In this document: piece after piece, positions 5,764 through 14,000 of the stretch
Layout: every line of letters begins with the position of its first letter
Numbering within the stretch: position 1 is the first letter of the stretch
Source: a virus
Reading direction: 5' to 3' (one strand)
Virus record (IMG/VR): IMGVR_UViG_3300042540_000280
Coordinates: 1-22,560 of that record
DNA length: 22,560 nt
Translations under genes and position numbers: made by a program
The notes under the pieces: generated by a model
The model's input: only the letters and a program-made list of their open reading frames with translations
Told to the model about the DNA's origin: nothing
Databases searched by the model: none

Positions 5764-6938
5764 GTGATGTGGGGGTCGGCAACGTGCATCGCCGCCATCC
5801 CGCCCTCCTGTCGGTAGATGAAAGTCTCCATGCACTGCCGGGAGCCAATGAAGCCCCCAGCCGAGTGCCAGTCGTCGGGAGGGCAGATCGTCGGCGCCGT
5901 CCTGACGATGACGCCGTCCAGCGTGTCCAGGGGCTTGTTGTTCGCCGTCGCCTGGTGGTGGAGGTGGCCGGTGTGCCACTCGCGGTAGACGCTTTCGCTC
6001 CAGAGCAGCGGCTGCTCGAGCGCCATGATCTGCGGCAGCTTGGCCTTCGCTTTGTGCCCGTGGCAGAAGCCGAGGAGATTTCTGCCGTGCGTCAGGTACT
6101 GCCGGCCGGTGAACTCGCCGTGGATCGTCACGCCCTTGTGGCGGCGGAATCGCTCCATGAGGATTCGCTGGAAGCCCCAGGTCAGGACTTCGTCGTGGTT
6201 GCCGTTGACGATGACGACGTCGGTCGGGGCCGTCTGGGCCGACTGCTCGACGACCCCCAGGAGGACGTCGGAGGCGACGTTGAGCACCTTTTGCAACCGG
6301 CCGTCACGCTCAAGCGGCGTGCCGGAGGTCGTCGTGCCGGCGGGGGTGTCGAAGTGAAAGAGGTCGCCCAGGAAGGCGATCGTGCGGCGGGCCGGGGCGT
6401 AGGTGTCGCCGGCGACGAGGAGCTGCGTCGAGGCGTCGGTGACGCGGGCCTCGGCGATGCCCAGGTCGTAGTCGCTGCCGCCGGTCGTCTTCCCCCACGA
6501 GTAGGCGCCAAAGTGCGTGTCGGCGACGACGACGACTTGCCAGACGCCTGCCTTCGCTCTCGCCGGCCGCTTGCCCGCGGGGCGGGCGATGTCCCGGCTG
6601 GCCGCGGAGATCATCGCCTGGACGGCCTCGCGGGTGGTCGGCCCGCCGCGCGGCTTCAGGCGAACGAACACCCGGTGCAACTCTGTGACCGTCGCGTCGC
6701 CGTCCGGCGACGACGTCGCCACCTCCCACTTGGTGGCCTCGCTGGCCGCGACCTCGAATCGCTCGAGGTCGGCCTTGATGTGGGCCAGGAGGTCTTCGAC
6801 GGTCTTGATTCGCCTCGAGGTGCTGCGGGCCTCGGTGACGTCGCCTTCGTGCTTGACGGTCACCTGTTCGGATGAGGCGTCGGGCTTCGGCGGCGGCAGG
6901 CTGGCGGCGACCTCGGCGACTAGGGTCTTTCGAGCCAC
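5760..6938 (-). CDS. Metallophosphoesterase (calcineurin-like)
   Basis: Starting at GTG 6938 behind GGAG, this is 392 residues long. Residues 135-330 hold the ordered motifs of the calcineurin-like superfamily, which binds two metal ions and hydrolyses phosphomono- or diesters: DTH (Asp140, His142), GDLFH (191-195), GNHD (246-249), CHGH (292-295) and GHLH (324-327). The first roughly 130 residues form a separate region with an amphipathic helix (TVEDLLAHIKADLERFEVAA) and a basic linker. It starts inside the preceding HTH-like gene (19-bp overlap) and ends overlapping the deaminase, so it is part of a coupled cassette. The substrate could be DNA, nucleotides or cyclic nucleotides; the sequence does not decide. 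An upstream ATG at 7061 lies deep inside the HTH-like gene and is not favoured. Confidence 0.88.
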   Translation of the reverse strand: MARKTLVAEVAASLPPPKPDASSEQVTVKHEGDVTEARSTSRRIKTVEDLLAHIKADLERFEVAASEATKWEVATSSPDGDATVTELHRVFVRLKPRGGPTTREAVQAMISAASRDIARPAGKRPARAKAGVWQVVVVADTHFGAYSWGKTTGGSDYDLGIAEARVTDASTQLLVAGDTYAPARRTIAFLGDLFHFDTPAGTTTSGTPLERDGRLQKVLNVASDVLLGVVEQSAQTAPTDVVIVNGNHDEVLTWGFQRILMERFRRHKGVTIHGEFTGRQYLTHGRNLLGFCHGHKAKAKLPQIMALEQPLLWSESVYREWHTGHLHHQATANNKPLDTLDGVIVRTAPTICPPDDWHSAGGFIGSRQCMETFIYRQEGGMAAMHVADPHIT

Positions 6939-7165
6939 GAGATGACTCCAGAGTGGCCGATGTCGACGCCGCGGGTCTTCAGCACCTTCGCCAGTGCGAA
7001 GCCGAGGCCGGTCTTCGTCCCCATCTCGCCAGCGCGGAATGCTGCCTTGATTTGGTCGCACTCACTGCGGACGTCATCCGGCAGTCGGTCGTACCAAGTC
7101 TGCGGCCCGCGGCTCGTCGGCAGCGCCGACCTCACCTCATCCACCAGGCTCTTCGCCTTCGCCAT
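6920..7165 (-). CDS. Small helix-turn-helix-like DNA-binding protein
   Basis: This 81-residue protein starts MAKAKSLVDEVRSALP at ATG 7165, with GGAGG just upstream and a TAATG overlap with the metallopeptidase gene. The middle has a W-Y-D-R-L-P-D-D-V motif (24-32) followed by an IKAAFRAGEMG helix. The C-terminus (LAKVLKTRGVDIGHSGVISWL) looks like a helix-turn-helix with the recognition helix near the end. I have the impression that this arrangement recurs in small phage DNA-binding proteins, but no family name is certain. The neighbouring metallophosphoesterase could use it as a DNA-targeting partner. A small-terminase role is not supported, because no large terminase is nearby. Confidence 0.65.
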   Translation of the reverse strand: MAKAKSLVDEVRSALPTSRGPQTWYDRLPDDVRSECDQIKAAFRAGEMGTKTGLGFALAKVLKTRGVDIGHSGVISWLERP

Positions 7166-7458
7166 TACTCCTCCGGTAGCTCGCGGAAGTTGAGCTTGAA
7201 GAGCACGCGAGCGATGTCCCTGGCGCTCACGGTGATGTGCTCCTCGCTCACGGTCGGAAAACACACATGGAGCAACTCGTGGATGATCGTCTCGCACTTC
7301 GGGCGACCCTTGAGCCGCGAGTCGATCAATAGCTTGCGTTCCAGATGCGGCGTCTTCGGGTCGGGGAGGTACGCCCAGCCGGCGGCGCGGCCTTTCAGCC
7401 GCGTGAAGCGGAGCAGCCACTTCTGGCCCGCCACGGTGAAATGGTGGTCGTCCGGCAT
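7165..7458 (-). CDS. Small HELLH zinc metallopeptidase-like protein
   Basis: This 97-residue protein contains ETIIHELLHVC with the zincin motif HExxH at residues 60-64 and possible third ligands at Glu72 or Glu73 (VSEEHI). It is much shorter than ImmA/IrrE repressor-cleaving proteases or SprT proteins and looks like a minimal zincin. The N-terminal half (KWLLRFTRLKGRAAGWAYL) is beta-rich and basic. The C-terminal helix (SARDIARVLFKLNF) would complete the fold. It is coupled to the HTH-like gene as TAATG. Proteolysis of a regulator or virion protein is plausible, but no target is visible. Confidence 0.65.
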   Translation of the reverse strand: MPDDHHFTVAGQKWLLRFTRLKGRAAGWAYLPDPKTPHLERKLLIDSRLKGRPKCETIIHELLHVCFPTVSEEHITVSARDIARVLFKLNFRELPEE

Positions 7459-7482
7459 CTTCGTAGTGTCGGCCAGTAGGGT

Positions 7483-7824
7483 TTAGGAGTCAAGGGTGGT
7501 TTTGCTGGCATCGCCGCCGCCGTTCGACCCTTCTGGCAGGCCGAGGTACTTGGCCCCCACGGCGTTCAAGGCTGCCTGCCTCGCCCTGCACCCGCAGTCG
7601 CCGCCGACTAGAGCGCTGACTCGATCTTTGGTGATTCCGACCGCCGACAGGCCGGCGGCGACCATGTCGCCAAGGCCGGGCCGTGGCTGCGGGTAGGCCG
7701 GGTGCGTCTCGTCCACCGTGATCGTGTCGCCGTCCTCGCTCACGATGCACGCACGCACGGCGTCGAGCGTGGTGCCACGCTGGCGGCAGCGGGCTTCAAG
7801 ATGACGGCGCTTGCAGATGATCAC
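7483..7824 (-). CDS. Hypothetical phage protein with CGC-x-x-RQ motif
   Basis: This 113-residue protein starts at GTG 7824, overlapping the cysteine-rich gene stop as GTGA. It begins MIICKRRHLEARCRQRG, has an acidic beta segment (EDGDTITVDETHPAYP, about 30-45) and a helical segment (LGDMVAAGLSAVGITKDRV). It then has CGCRARQAALN, which I think recurs in small proteins near phage tail genes. The C-terminus is Gly/Ser-rich. Function is unknown. A metal-binding Cys pair is possible (Cys76, Cys78, plus cysteines near the N-terminus). Position suggests a tail-tip or fibre accessory protein. Confidence 0.65.
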   Translation of the reverse strand: MIICKRRHLEARCRQRGTTLDAVRACIVSEDGDTITVDETHPAYPQPRPGLGDMVAAGLSAVGITKDRVSALVGGDCGCRARQAALNAVGAKYLGLPEGSNGGGDASKTTLDS

Positions 7825-9137
7825 GGTAGCGGGTTCTCTTCTCGCTCACACCCGAACCCAGGCTGGAGCGGAGCATAGTACGCCGGCTCGATTTCGATTG
7901 CGTTCATGCCGTTTAGGATCATTGTGTAGTACCGAAGTTCGGTTCGTTTCAGTAGTTCGCCCGTCTTGTCCTGCCAGTTTTCGTCGCAAGGCGTGAACAC
8001 AAACGCGCGATACTTGTAGACGGTGCCTGTTACGCTTGTGTAGCCGCCATCAATGCCGGTCAAGAAGTCGCCTATCTGGTTGTCGGCGCCCAAAAACGCG
8101 GCGTCTTGCCAGAGAATGATTCTGTACCCATCCTGAACGTACTGCAACGCTCTTTCGTGGTCGGCCCAGTTACAGTCTGTGCCATTTCCGTTGCAGTCGT
8201 CGATGCCGACGGGTATCTCCTCCGTCGTGAATCCCATCAGGCCGTTTGCGGCGATAAACGGGCGAGTGATGGACGAACGGGCGCCAATAAACGGAGATGC
8301 GCCCGGCGCAAAAAACGCGGCCCCCTCTCCCGCCCTGCTGCCGGTCTGTATTCGAGAAAGCGTTTGGCCGCCTGACCCCCCAAAAAGCAAAACCCCCTGG
8401 TACCCGATGCAATCTGAAAACCACGTTGCGTTGTCGCCTGCATAGCCGGGGTTTTCCTGATCGTGGCACGGCTCGCTGCATGGCCCCACGCACTCTCCGT
8501 CGCAGCAGATTTCGTCGGCCTCGCACGGCGGGTCGTCGCAGCACGGCTCGTCGGCGTCCTGGCAGACCCCGTTGCAGCACTCTTGGCCCTCAACGCACGG
8601 CGGGTTGCACGGCGGCGGCGGCGGCGGCGGCGGCACCGCGCAGCACTCGCACTCTTCCTCGGACTCCGGGTCTTTGCAGCACCAGCAGATCCGAACCTGC
8701 GCAACGCCGTATGGGCCGCCCACCTGCGCGTTCGTCGCCCTGAACGGCACTTTTGCCAGCCAATAGGCGTCGTCGTTTGGGTCGGTGATGATTTCGATTT
8801 CGTCCGTAATGTCGTGGTCGCCTTGGATAAAGCCGAGTTGTCCGCACACGGTTGTCGTAGCAACGCCCGCAATTGTGCCGAAGTCATCGAGCGCCGAGCC
8901 GTCTAGGAGTTTGGCGCGAATCTCGCTCTCGCCCACAACAACCTTGCAGAACCGCTCGATGAGGTGGCCCTCAAGAACCTGCCCAGCGCAATCCCCGACC
9001 GGCTGCCCCTCCCCGCACCCGCCGATGCCAGGGCATTCGTCATACCACTTCGCCGGCGGGACTGAGTCGTCATATGAATACGACACCGTGCGACAGCAAG
9101 GCTTGCAGCAGCACGCGCAGTTTGGAAGCATGATCAT
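7821..9137 (-). CDS. Cysteine-rich, polyproline-hinged tail/adsorption protein
   Basis: Starting at ATG 9137 (ATGA overlap with the preceding gene), this 438-residue protein has about 35 cysteines. The N-terminus carries CACCCKPCC (7-15). Residues 20-150 form a beta-rich domain. Cys pairs at 151-166 lead into eight consecutive prolines (169-176). The core at about 177-224 has 13 cysteines in repeated CCxGxC/CCDDPPC spacing, like disulfide knottins or metal-binding Cys-rich modules. The remaining 210 residues are beta-rich and Gly/aromatic-rich (LLFGGSGGQTLS, VQDGYRIILWQDAAFLG). No signal peptide is evident. Placement after the tape measure and tail genes suggests a tail-tip or receptor-binding role. 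The upstream in-frame extension to 9542 lies in another gene and is rejected. The family is not recognised. Confidence 0.72.
   Translation of the reverse strand: MIMLPNCACCCKPCCRTVSYSYDDSVPPAKWYDECPGIGGCGEGQPVGDCAGQVLEGHLIERFCKVVVGESEIRAKLLDGSALDDFGTIAGVATTTVCGQLGFIQGDHDITDEIEIITDPNDDAYWLAKVPFRATNAQVGGPYGVAQVRICWCCKDPESEEECECCAVPPPPPPPPCNPPCVEGQECCNGVCQDADEPCCDDPPCEADEICCDGECVGPCSEPCHDQENPGYAGDNATWFSDCIGYQGVLLFGGSGGQTLSRIQTGSRAGEGAAFFAPGASPFIGARSSITRPFIAANGLMGFTTEEIPVGIDDCNGNGTDCNWADHERALQYVQDGYRIILWQDAAFLGADNQIGDFLTGIDGGYTSVTGTVYKYRAFVFTPCDENWQDKTGELLKRTELRYYTMILNGMNAIEIEPAYYAPLQPGFGCEREENPLP
8611..8634. repeat. (GGC)8 trinucleotide tract
   Basis: Eight perfect GGC units on the plus strand encode the eight-proline run (residues 169-176) of the cysteine-rich protein on the minus strand. 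All eight prolines use CCG. Homocodon tracts can slip in replication and alter hinge length in whole codons without frameshift. Confidence 0.85.
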
Positions 9138-9505
9138 GCCTCGCTGCACTCCGCTGCGATCAGGTACCAGTACCCGTTCCCGCCGCGGGCCACGATCACC
9201 CACTTCCCCGTCGCGACGTTTGCGAACTTGTTCACGCAGTTTTCCAGGGTGTCCGCCGGCGTCTTCTTCCCCTCGCTCGGCGGCGTCCCCTCCTCGAAGA
9301 GCTCGATCGTCGCGAGCGTGTTTTTGTTCCATGCGGCCGTCGTCTTGCCTAGCTTGACGCGACCAGGCGGGCTCGGCATCCCCTGCAACCTCGTCGGCAC
9401 CTCCGCGCCGTTCTCCTTCATCGGAGTGCCTTTGACCAACGAGATCACTTCGTTGATCTCGTTGCGCTTGTTCGGCCCGACGAAGTAGCGTTCTGGGCGT
9501 GCCAT
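9134..9505 (-). CDS. Hypothetical tail-region protein
   Basis: This 123-residue protein starts MARPERYFVGPNKRNEINEV at ATG 9505, overlapping the stop of the 369-residue tail gene as TAATG, and ends overlapping the Cys-rich gene as ATGA. The sequence has a basic N-terminus, a Pro/Gly-rich middle (GMPSPPGRVKLG) and a beta-rich C-terminus (GKWVIVARGGNGYWYLIAAEC). It has no membrane or enzymatic motif. I do not recognise the family. Tight coupling on both sides places it with tail-tip or adsorption assembly. Confidence 0.68.
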   Translation of the reverse strand: MARPERYFVGPNKRNEINEVISLVKGTPMKENGAEVPTRLQGMPSPPGRVKLGKTTAAWNKNTLATIELFEEGTPPSEGKKTPADTLENCVNKFANVATGKWVIVARGGNGYWYLIAAECSEA

Positions 9506-10614
9506 TAGGTGAGCCGTAGGCCAAGGACTTCTGTGAAGTCAATCTCAGGGGCGACGCGGTAGCGTTCGATCAGCACTGGGTAGGCAAACTCGCCGTTGTC
9601 ACGAACGACCTTCCTGGGCGTGCCGCCGAAGTTGAGCGGGACGGGCTGCGCCGAGGGAATCTGCGATGCGCCGCCGTTCTCATACTCGAAGACCTTGACC
9701 ATCGCCCGCACCTTGTCGCCGGCGGCGACGTTGTCGAAGAGCGCCAGGGGCGTCACGATCTTGCCGCCGGAGTGCTTCAGCGGCTGGCCGAATGCGTCCT
9801 CATTGGCTGCGGCGCCTGCGGGGGCGAATGCCCTGACATTGAAGCCCGTCAGCGGCACGGCCATGTCCCATCCGATGTCTTGGTCTGTGTATCGCTGGCC
9901 GCCGTAGTGGATGTACGGGACTCTGTTTCGCCGGAACGCGAACTCGTAGGATGCCATCCATCCTCGCCAAATGCGGTTTCCGAACGCCTCGACATGGGGC
10001 TTGGTTTGGACGCCGCGAAACATCACCGACGCCCGCGTACACGACAAGCTGCCAAGTGTGAAGTCGTTGCTGTTGACTGATCCGGCGTGCATAACGTGCC
10101 GCGTTGGATCAAGCGGCTCGTACTGCTCGATGTTAATGGTGACGATCGGCTCGAGCCTGGTGACGCCGTCGTAGCGGTCGCCGACGGGATTCACGGCCGG
10201 GCCGGGGTCGTCCCACGCGGGCGAACCGTCGAAGTTGATCTGATACCACGCATAGACCGGCACCTCCATCAGCGAGGTGCTGGTCGTCCAGTTGGCCGGC
10301 CGGACGTCGGGCATCATGAGGCTGGGCTCCTGCCCGCCGCCCGACGTCTCCTTCGTCCCGTACTGGAACGTGCAGACGATGACCATGCGGCTTTCGCCTT
10401 CGTAGGCCGCCGAGAACGACTGACAGAAGATTTCGGTGTTCGACGGGTGCTGGTCGCCGATCTGGACGCCGCAGGCTCCCTGGATGTCCAAGGGTTCGCC
10501 GGCCTCTGCCATCATTACGCGGAAGACCCGCGTCTGCGAATCGGCGACGACTCCAGGCTGGCCTGACCTGGAGAACTGCTGGCCGCTTGAGACTTCGCTT
10601 ACCATCCGGGGCAT
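9505..10614 (-). CDS. Putative tail structural protein downstream of the tape measure
   Basis: This 369-residue protein starts at ATG 10614 behind GGAGGG in the end of the preceding gene, 3 bp downstream of that stop. It begins MPRMVSEVSSGQQFSRSG and is mixed beta with many aromatics (MEVPVYAWYQINFDGSP; WRGWMASYEFAFRRNRVP; RYTDQDIGWDMAVPL). This is typical of virion proteins. By gene order it is in the distal-tail or tail-tip slot. No known distal tail or baseplate motif is recognised, so the assignment rests on synteny. A non-structural alternative is unlikely given its position. Confidence 0.68.
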   Translation of the reverse strand: MPRMVSEVSSGQQFSRSGQPGVVADSQTRVFRVMMAEAGEPLDIQGACGVQIGDQHPSNTEIFCQSFSAAYEGESRMVIVCTFQYGTKETSGGGQEPSLMMPDVRPANWTTSTSLMEVPVYAWYQINFDGSPAWDDPGPAVNPVGDRYDGVTRLEPIVTINIEQYEPLDPTRHVMHAGSVNSNDFTLGSLSCTRASVMFRGVQTKPHVEAFGNRIWRGWMASYEFAFRRNRVPYIHYGGQRYTDQDIGWDMAVPLTGFNVRAFAPAGAAANEDAFGQPLKHSGGKIVTPLALFDNVAAGDKVRAMVKVFEYENGGASQIPSAQPVPLNFGGTPRKVVRDNGEFAYPVLIERYRVAPEIDFTEVLGLRLT

Positions 10615-10617
10615 TGA

Positions 10618-10986
10618 TCAGCCCTCCGTAATGTCGACGCGGAGGCGGCTGCCGGCCGTGCCGCGGGCTTGGTATGACGTCCCGCTCGAGAGCCGAAAGA
10701 CCGCCGGCTCGCCGGCCCGCAGCGTGGCGAAGGAGACGAACGACCCGCCGGCCTCGATGCCGATCTGGACGGTCGACGCCGTCGCCGTCGACAGGTTCCG
10801 TAGGAACCCCAGCCCGACGCTGCCGAGGTTCGCCGTCGAGATGCTCGAGGCGTTCGTCGTCAGCGTGTAGGTGTCGCTCCGCAGGCCGGCGAGGGCCATC
10901 GCTGCCGTGACGCCGGCGGCGTTGTTGTTGCTCGACAAGAAGCCCTTGTCGACTCTCATCGTCACGCTGTAGGAGATGTCTGCCAC
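10618..10986 (-). CDS. Beta-sandwich phage structural protein (paralog group member 1)
   Basis: This 122-residue protein starts at GTG 10986 with AGAGGAG upstream. The second half reads LGFLRNLS, then an IG strand, FATLRAGEPAVF, and GSRLRVDI. The same order (x-x-x-RN-x-S, an IG strand, a hydrophobic L-x-x-G-x-x-x-F strand, a GxxLR[VI] strand) appears in the proteins encoded at 17853-18362 and 18364-18852, so the three look like distant paralogs. Such small beta proteins are common head, tail or fibre decoration proteins. It sits directly after the tape measure gene. The precise virion location is unknown. Confidence 0.68.
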   Translation of the reverse strand: MADISYSVTMRVDKGFLSSNNNAAGVTAAMALAGLRSDTYTLTTNASSISTANLGSVGLGFLRNLSTATASTVQIGIEAGGSFVSFATLRAGEPAVFRLSSGTSYQARGTAGSRLRVDITEG

Positions 10987-11001
10987 TGTAGGCTCCTCTT
11001 G

Positions 11002-14000
11002 TTAGTCAAACATTCCCGGCAGATTGCCGGTGTTTGCCTTCGCGATGGCGACCAGTTCACTGAGCGACGCGCTCTGCTTCTGGAGTTCCACGAGGTTCTG
11101 GTTGCGGGCCGAGTCGTCGCCCCGCAGGAGGCGGTTGAGTTCCGAGGCTCCCTGAACCGTCGAAACGTCGGTGGCCTGGAGTGCCGCCCGAGACGGGCCT
11201 TGGAGGACGGCGTTCTGCACCTCGTCGGCGAGGTTAAAGATGGCCGGGGCGGTTTGGCGCTGGGCTTCTTCGACCGCGCGGCGCTGGGCGGGGGCGGCGT
11301 TATCTAAGAACTCCCGCGCGCCGCCGTTGAATGTGCGCTGTATGTCGTTAATCGTCCGCGCAAGCTCTTCGCCGGCTCGCTGGGCTGGAGTCTTCCTGGC
11401 TTGAAAGCCTCGCTCTTGCGCCTGCCGGCGCCGCTCCTCGAAGTTGCTGGCGTCACGGGCGTTGCGAACGGCGGGGTCGTTGTCAACGGCCCGCTGGACG
11501 GCGGCGTCATTTTCAGCGCGGAGCCGCTCGCGCTCGGCAATCAAATCGTTCCGCTGGCCTTGATTCAGGACATCCTTGCCATTTAGCTGGCTGTCGATTT
11601 CAGCAATCCTGCCCTCGCGGCGGCGAATTCCCTCGTCCTGCCTTGCCCGTTCTTCGGCGAGTGCCGTCTCGCGGCGAACATTGTCCCTTAAAACCCGCTG
11701 CGACTCGAGGTCTCGCTCTGCGCGAGCCCGCTCCGGGGACGGGTTACCCCGCGGGACTCTCCTCTCAAGGTCGTCGCCACGCGCTTGGTCGGCGGCAGCC
11801 TGGGCCGACTGGAAGTTGCTCTCGGCCTCCTGTCGAACCCTGTCGAACGCCGACGCGAAGAGTTCGACGGATCGTCGAGCGGCGTCGATTGCCTTGATCT
11901 CGCGGTCGCGGGCGCTAATGGCGTCAGATACCGCTTTGATTTCTGTCTGCGCCGAAGACTGCGCCGCGTTCCGCTCTTGTGGGTCTTCGATTTTTGCCGC
12001 GTCAACGAGTTGGTCGCGTGCTGCGCGAAGCCTGGCGCCGAGCGAATCAAGGTCGTTCTCCAACTTGCGAGCCCCTGGGACACCCTGATCAAACGCCTTG
12101 GCGGCTTCATTCTGCCCCTTGGCTATAAGCTCGCTCGCATTGTTGATGGACTGGGCTGCGCGGATGAAAGACTCGTCATTTAGCTGTGACAGTGATCTGT
12201 CGAGAAGCGAAAGCTGGCTTCTCAGCTTCTCAAGTTCGCCAGATAGGTCGATCCTGTCGGATGCCCCGAATGGCCCTCGCGGCTGAATGGCGCCGACCGA
12301 CGACAGCTGGCCTCTTACTATATTGCGGCGCTGTAGGATGTCGCCGAAAGTATCTCCTTCGTTGACCCTCCTGGCGTCCTGCTCAAGAAGCGTCTGCCGT
12401 GCAAGCCGCGACCGATCCCTGAATGGCGACCCTGCCGCAAGCTCGTTGGCTCGGCGCAGCCTGGCCGCCGTGTCTTGCAGTAGCTGGCGAGTTTGATCCG
12501 CCGTTGGCGCTGGCGTGTCGGCGATCGACTTGCGAACCCTGATCCTTGCTGCCTCAAGGTCGCCCAAGGAGGTTCTCAGGAACTCAGCTCTGGCGCTATT
12601 GGTTTCCGTCTTCAATGACTCAGCGACGACTGACTTCCTCGCCTCGACGTCCAACGACCTTGGGTCGGTCGCAGCCGCTGCGTCGGCTCTTGCTTCAGCG
12701 GATTCTCTCCGCAATTTTGCGATTTCTTCGGCGAACTGCCTGGCGTCTCGTCCAGCATTTGAAAAGACGTCGCCGGCCAGCCCTCTTCCGAGAGACTCCA
12801 GGGCAGATCGGAGCCCCTCGGCAACCGTTCGCTGCTTCTCCAGGGCAGAGGTAAGTGCATTTGCTTGAATCTCTGTTGTCTTGCCTGAGTTGGCCCACTT
12901 GATGTACGCGACGATGAGCTGCCCAGTGATCGCCGCAGATACGCCAGCGATGAGCCCTGTAGTTCCTCCGAGGACGAAGCCCAACTGGGAGATATTGTTG
13001 CCGGCGGCGCGGATTCGCTGGTCAAGGCCGCCCGTGACGCTGAAGAAGTCATCGATGGCGAAGACGGCCTGCTGGACGCCGAGGCCGATGTTGCCGAAGG
13101 CACCGCGGCCGATGTCGCCGGCACGCTGGAATTGGCGATTGAGCCTATCTGGCGAGATGCCCGCGGCAGCGGCGGCGGCCCGTATGGCGTCTTGGGCAAC
13201 GCCATTGATCTGACGCCTCGTCTGCTCGAGGTCGATCGTGCCGCTGTCGGCCGCTGTGGCTATCGCCGTGCGGAGCCTGTTGAAGGCATCCAGCGCAGGC
13301 CCTCGCGCCTGCGTCGAGACGCCGGAGAGAGTCCGTTGCAGAACCTGTAGCTGCGCGGTGTACCCTTGCAGCGACTGAGCCTGAAGTCCGAACTCGAGGC
13401 CGCGGCGACCTGCGCCGCCGAACTGCTGTCCGAAGTCAAGCGCCCGCTGCGACCGTGCGACGCGCTGCTCAAAACGCTCGGCCTCGTTGGCGGCGTTTCT
13501 GATCTGGGCGGCCGTGGCCCCGAACCCCTGTCGGGCCAGGGTTGACGCCTGGTCGGTCGCTCTCTGGAGGGCGGGGATCAATGCCGTCCGCAGCGGGTCG
13601 GGGAGCGTGTCGAGTTGCTGGCGAGCGGCGGTGACGCGGTTGATGACGTTGTCGACCTGGCGGCCGACCTCAAGCTGACCTCCCAAAGGCCCGGCGCCGC
13701 CGGGGATGTCGCCGCCCATCCGCGAGCGGGCCTGACGCTCAAGGTCGCCTGCGGTGTCGATTGGCGTGGCTCGCTGAGAGAAACGGCCCTGGGCCTCGGC
13801 GATCTCAGCATCCCGCCGGCGGCGTTCCTCTTCCTGCCTGAGCCTGAGCAGGTCGCCGACCGGCGTGGCCCGTCTGGAGAACTGGCCTTCTGCGGCAGCG
13901 ATTTCGGCATCCCGCCGGCGGCGTTCCTCTTCCTGCCTGAGCCTGAGCAGGTCGCCGACCGGAGTGGCTCGCCTGGAGAACTGGCCTTCTGCGGCAGCGA

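Noticed and set aside
5616-6875. Long plus-strand frame of 419 codons opposite the metallophosphoesterase
   Set aside because: It is antisense to a gene with all five catalytic motifs. Long opposite-strand frames are expected in GC-rich coding DNA, and the translation is Arg/Val-rich without domains.
7165-7458. HELLH protein as an endolysin
   Set aside because: It is only 97 residues, has no cell-wall-binding part, and sits with a DNA-binding-like protein and nucleotide enzymes.
7821-9137. Cys-rich module as eukaryotic contamination
   Set aside because: The gene is coupled by overlaps at both ends to phage genes and has the same base composition as its neighbours.
9138-9542. N-terminal extension of the cysteine-rich gene to 9542
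   Set aside because: This part is out of frame with the well-formed 123-residue gene. The ATGA overlap at 9137 marks the start.
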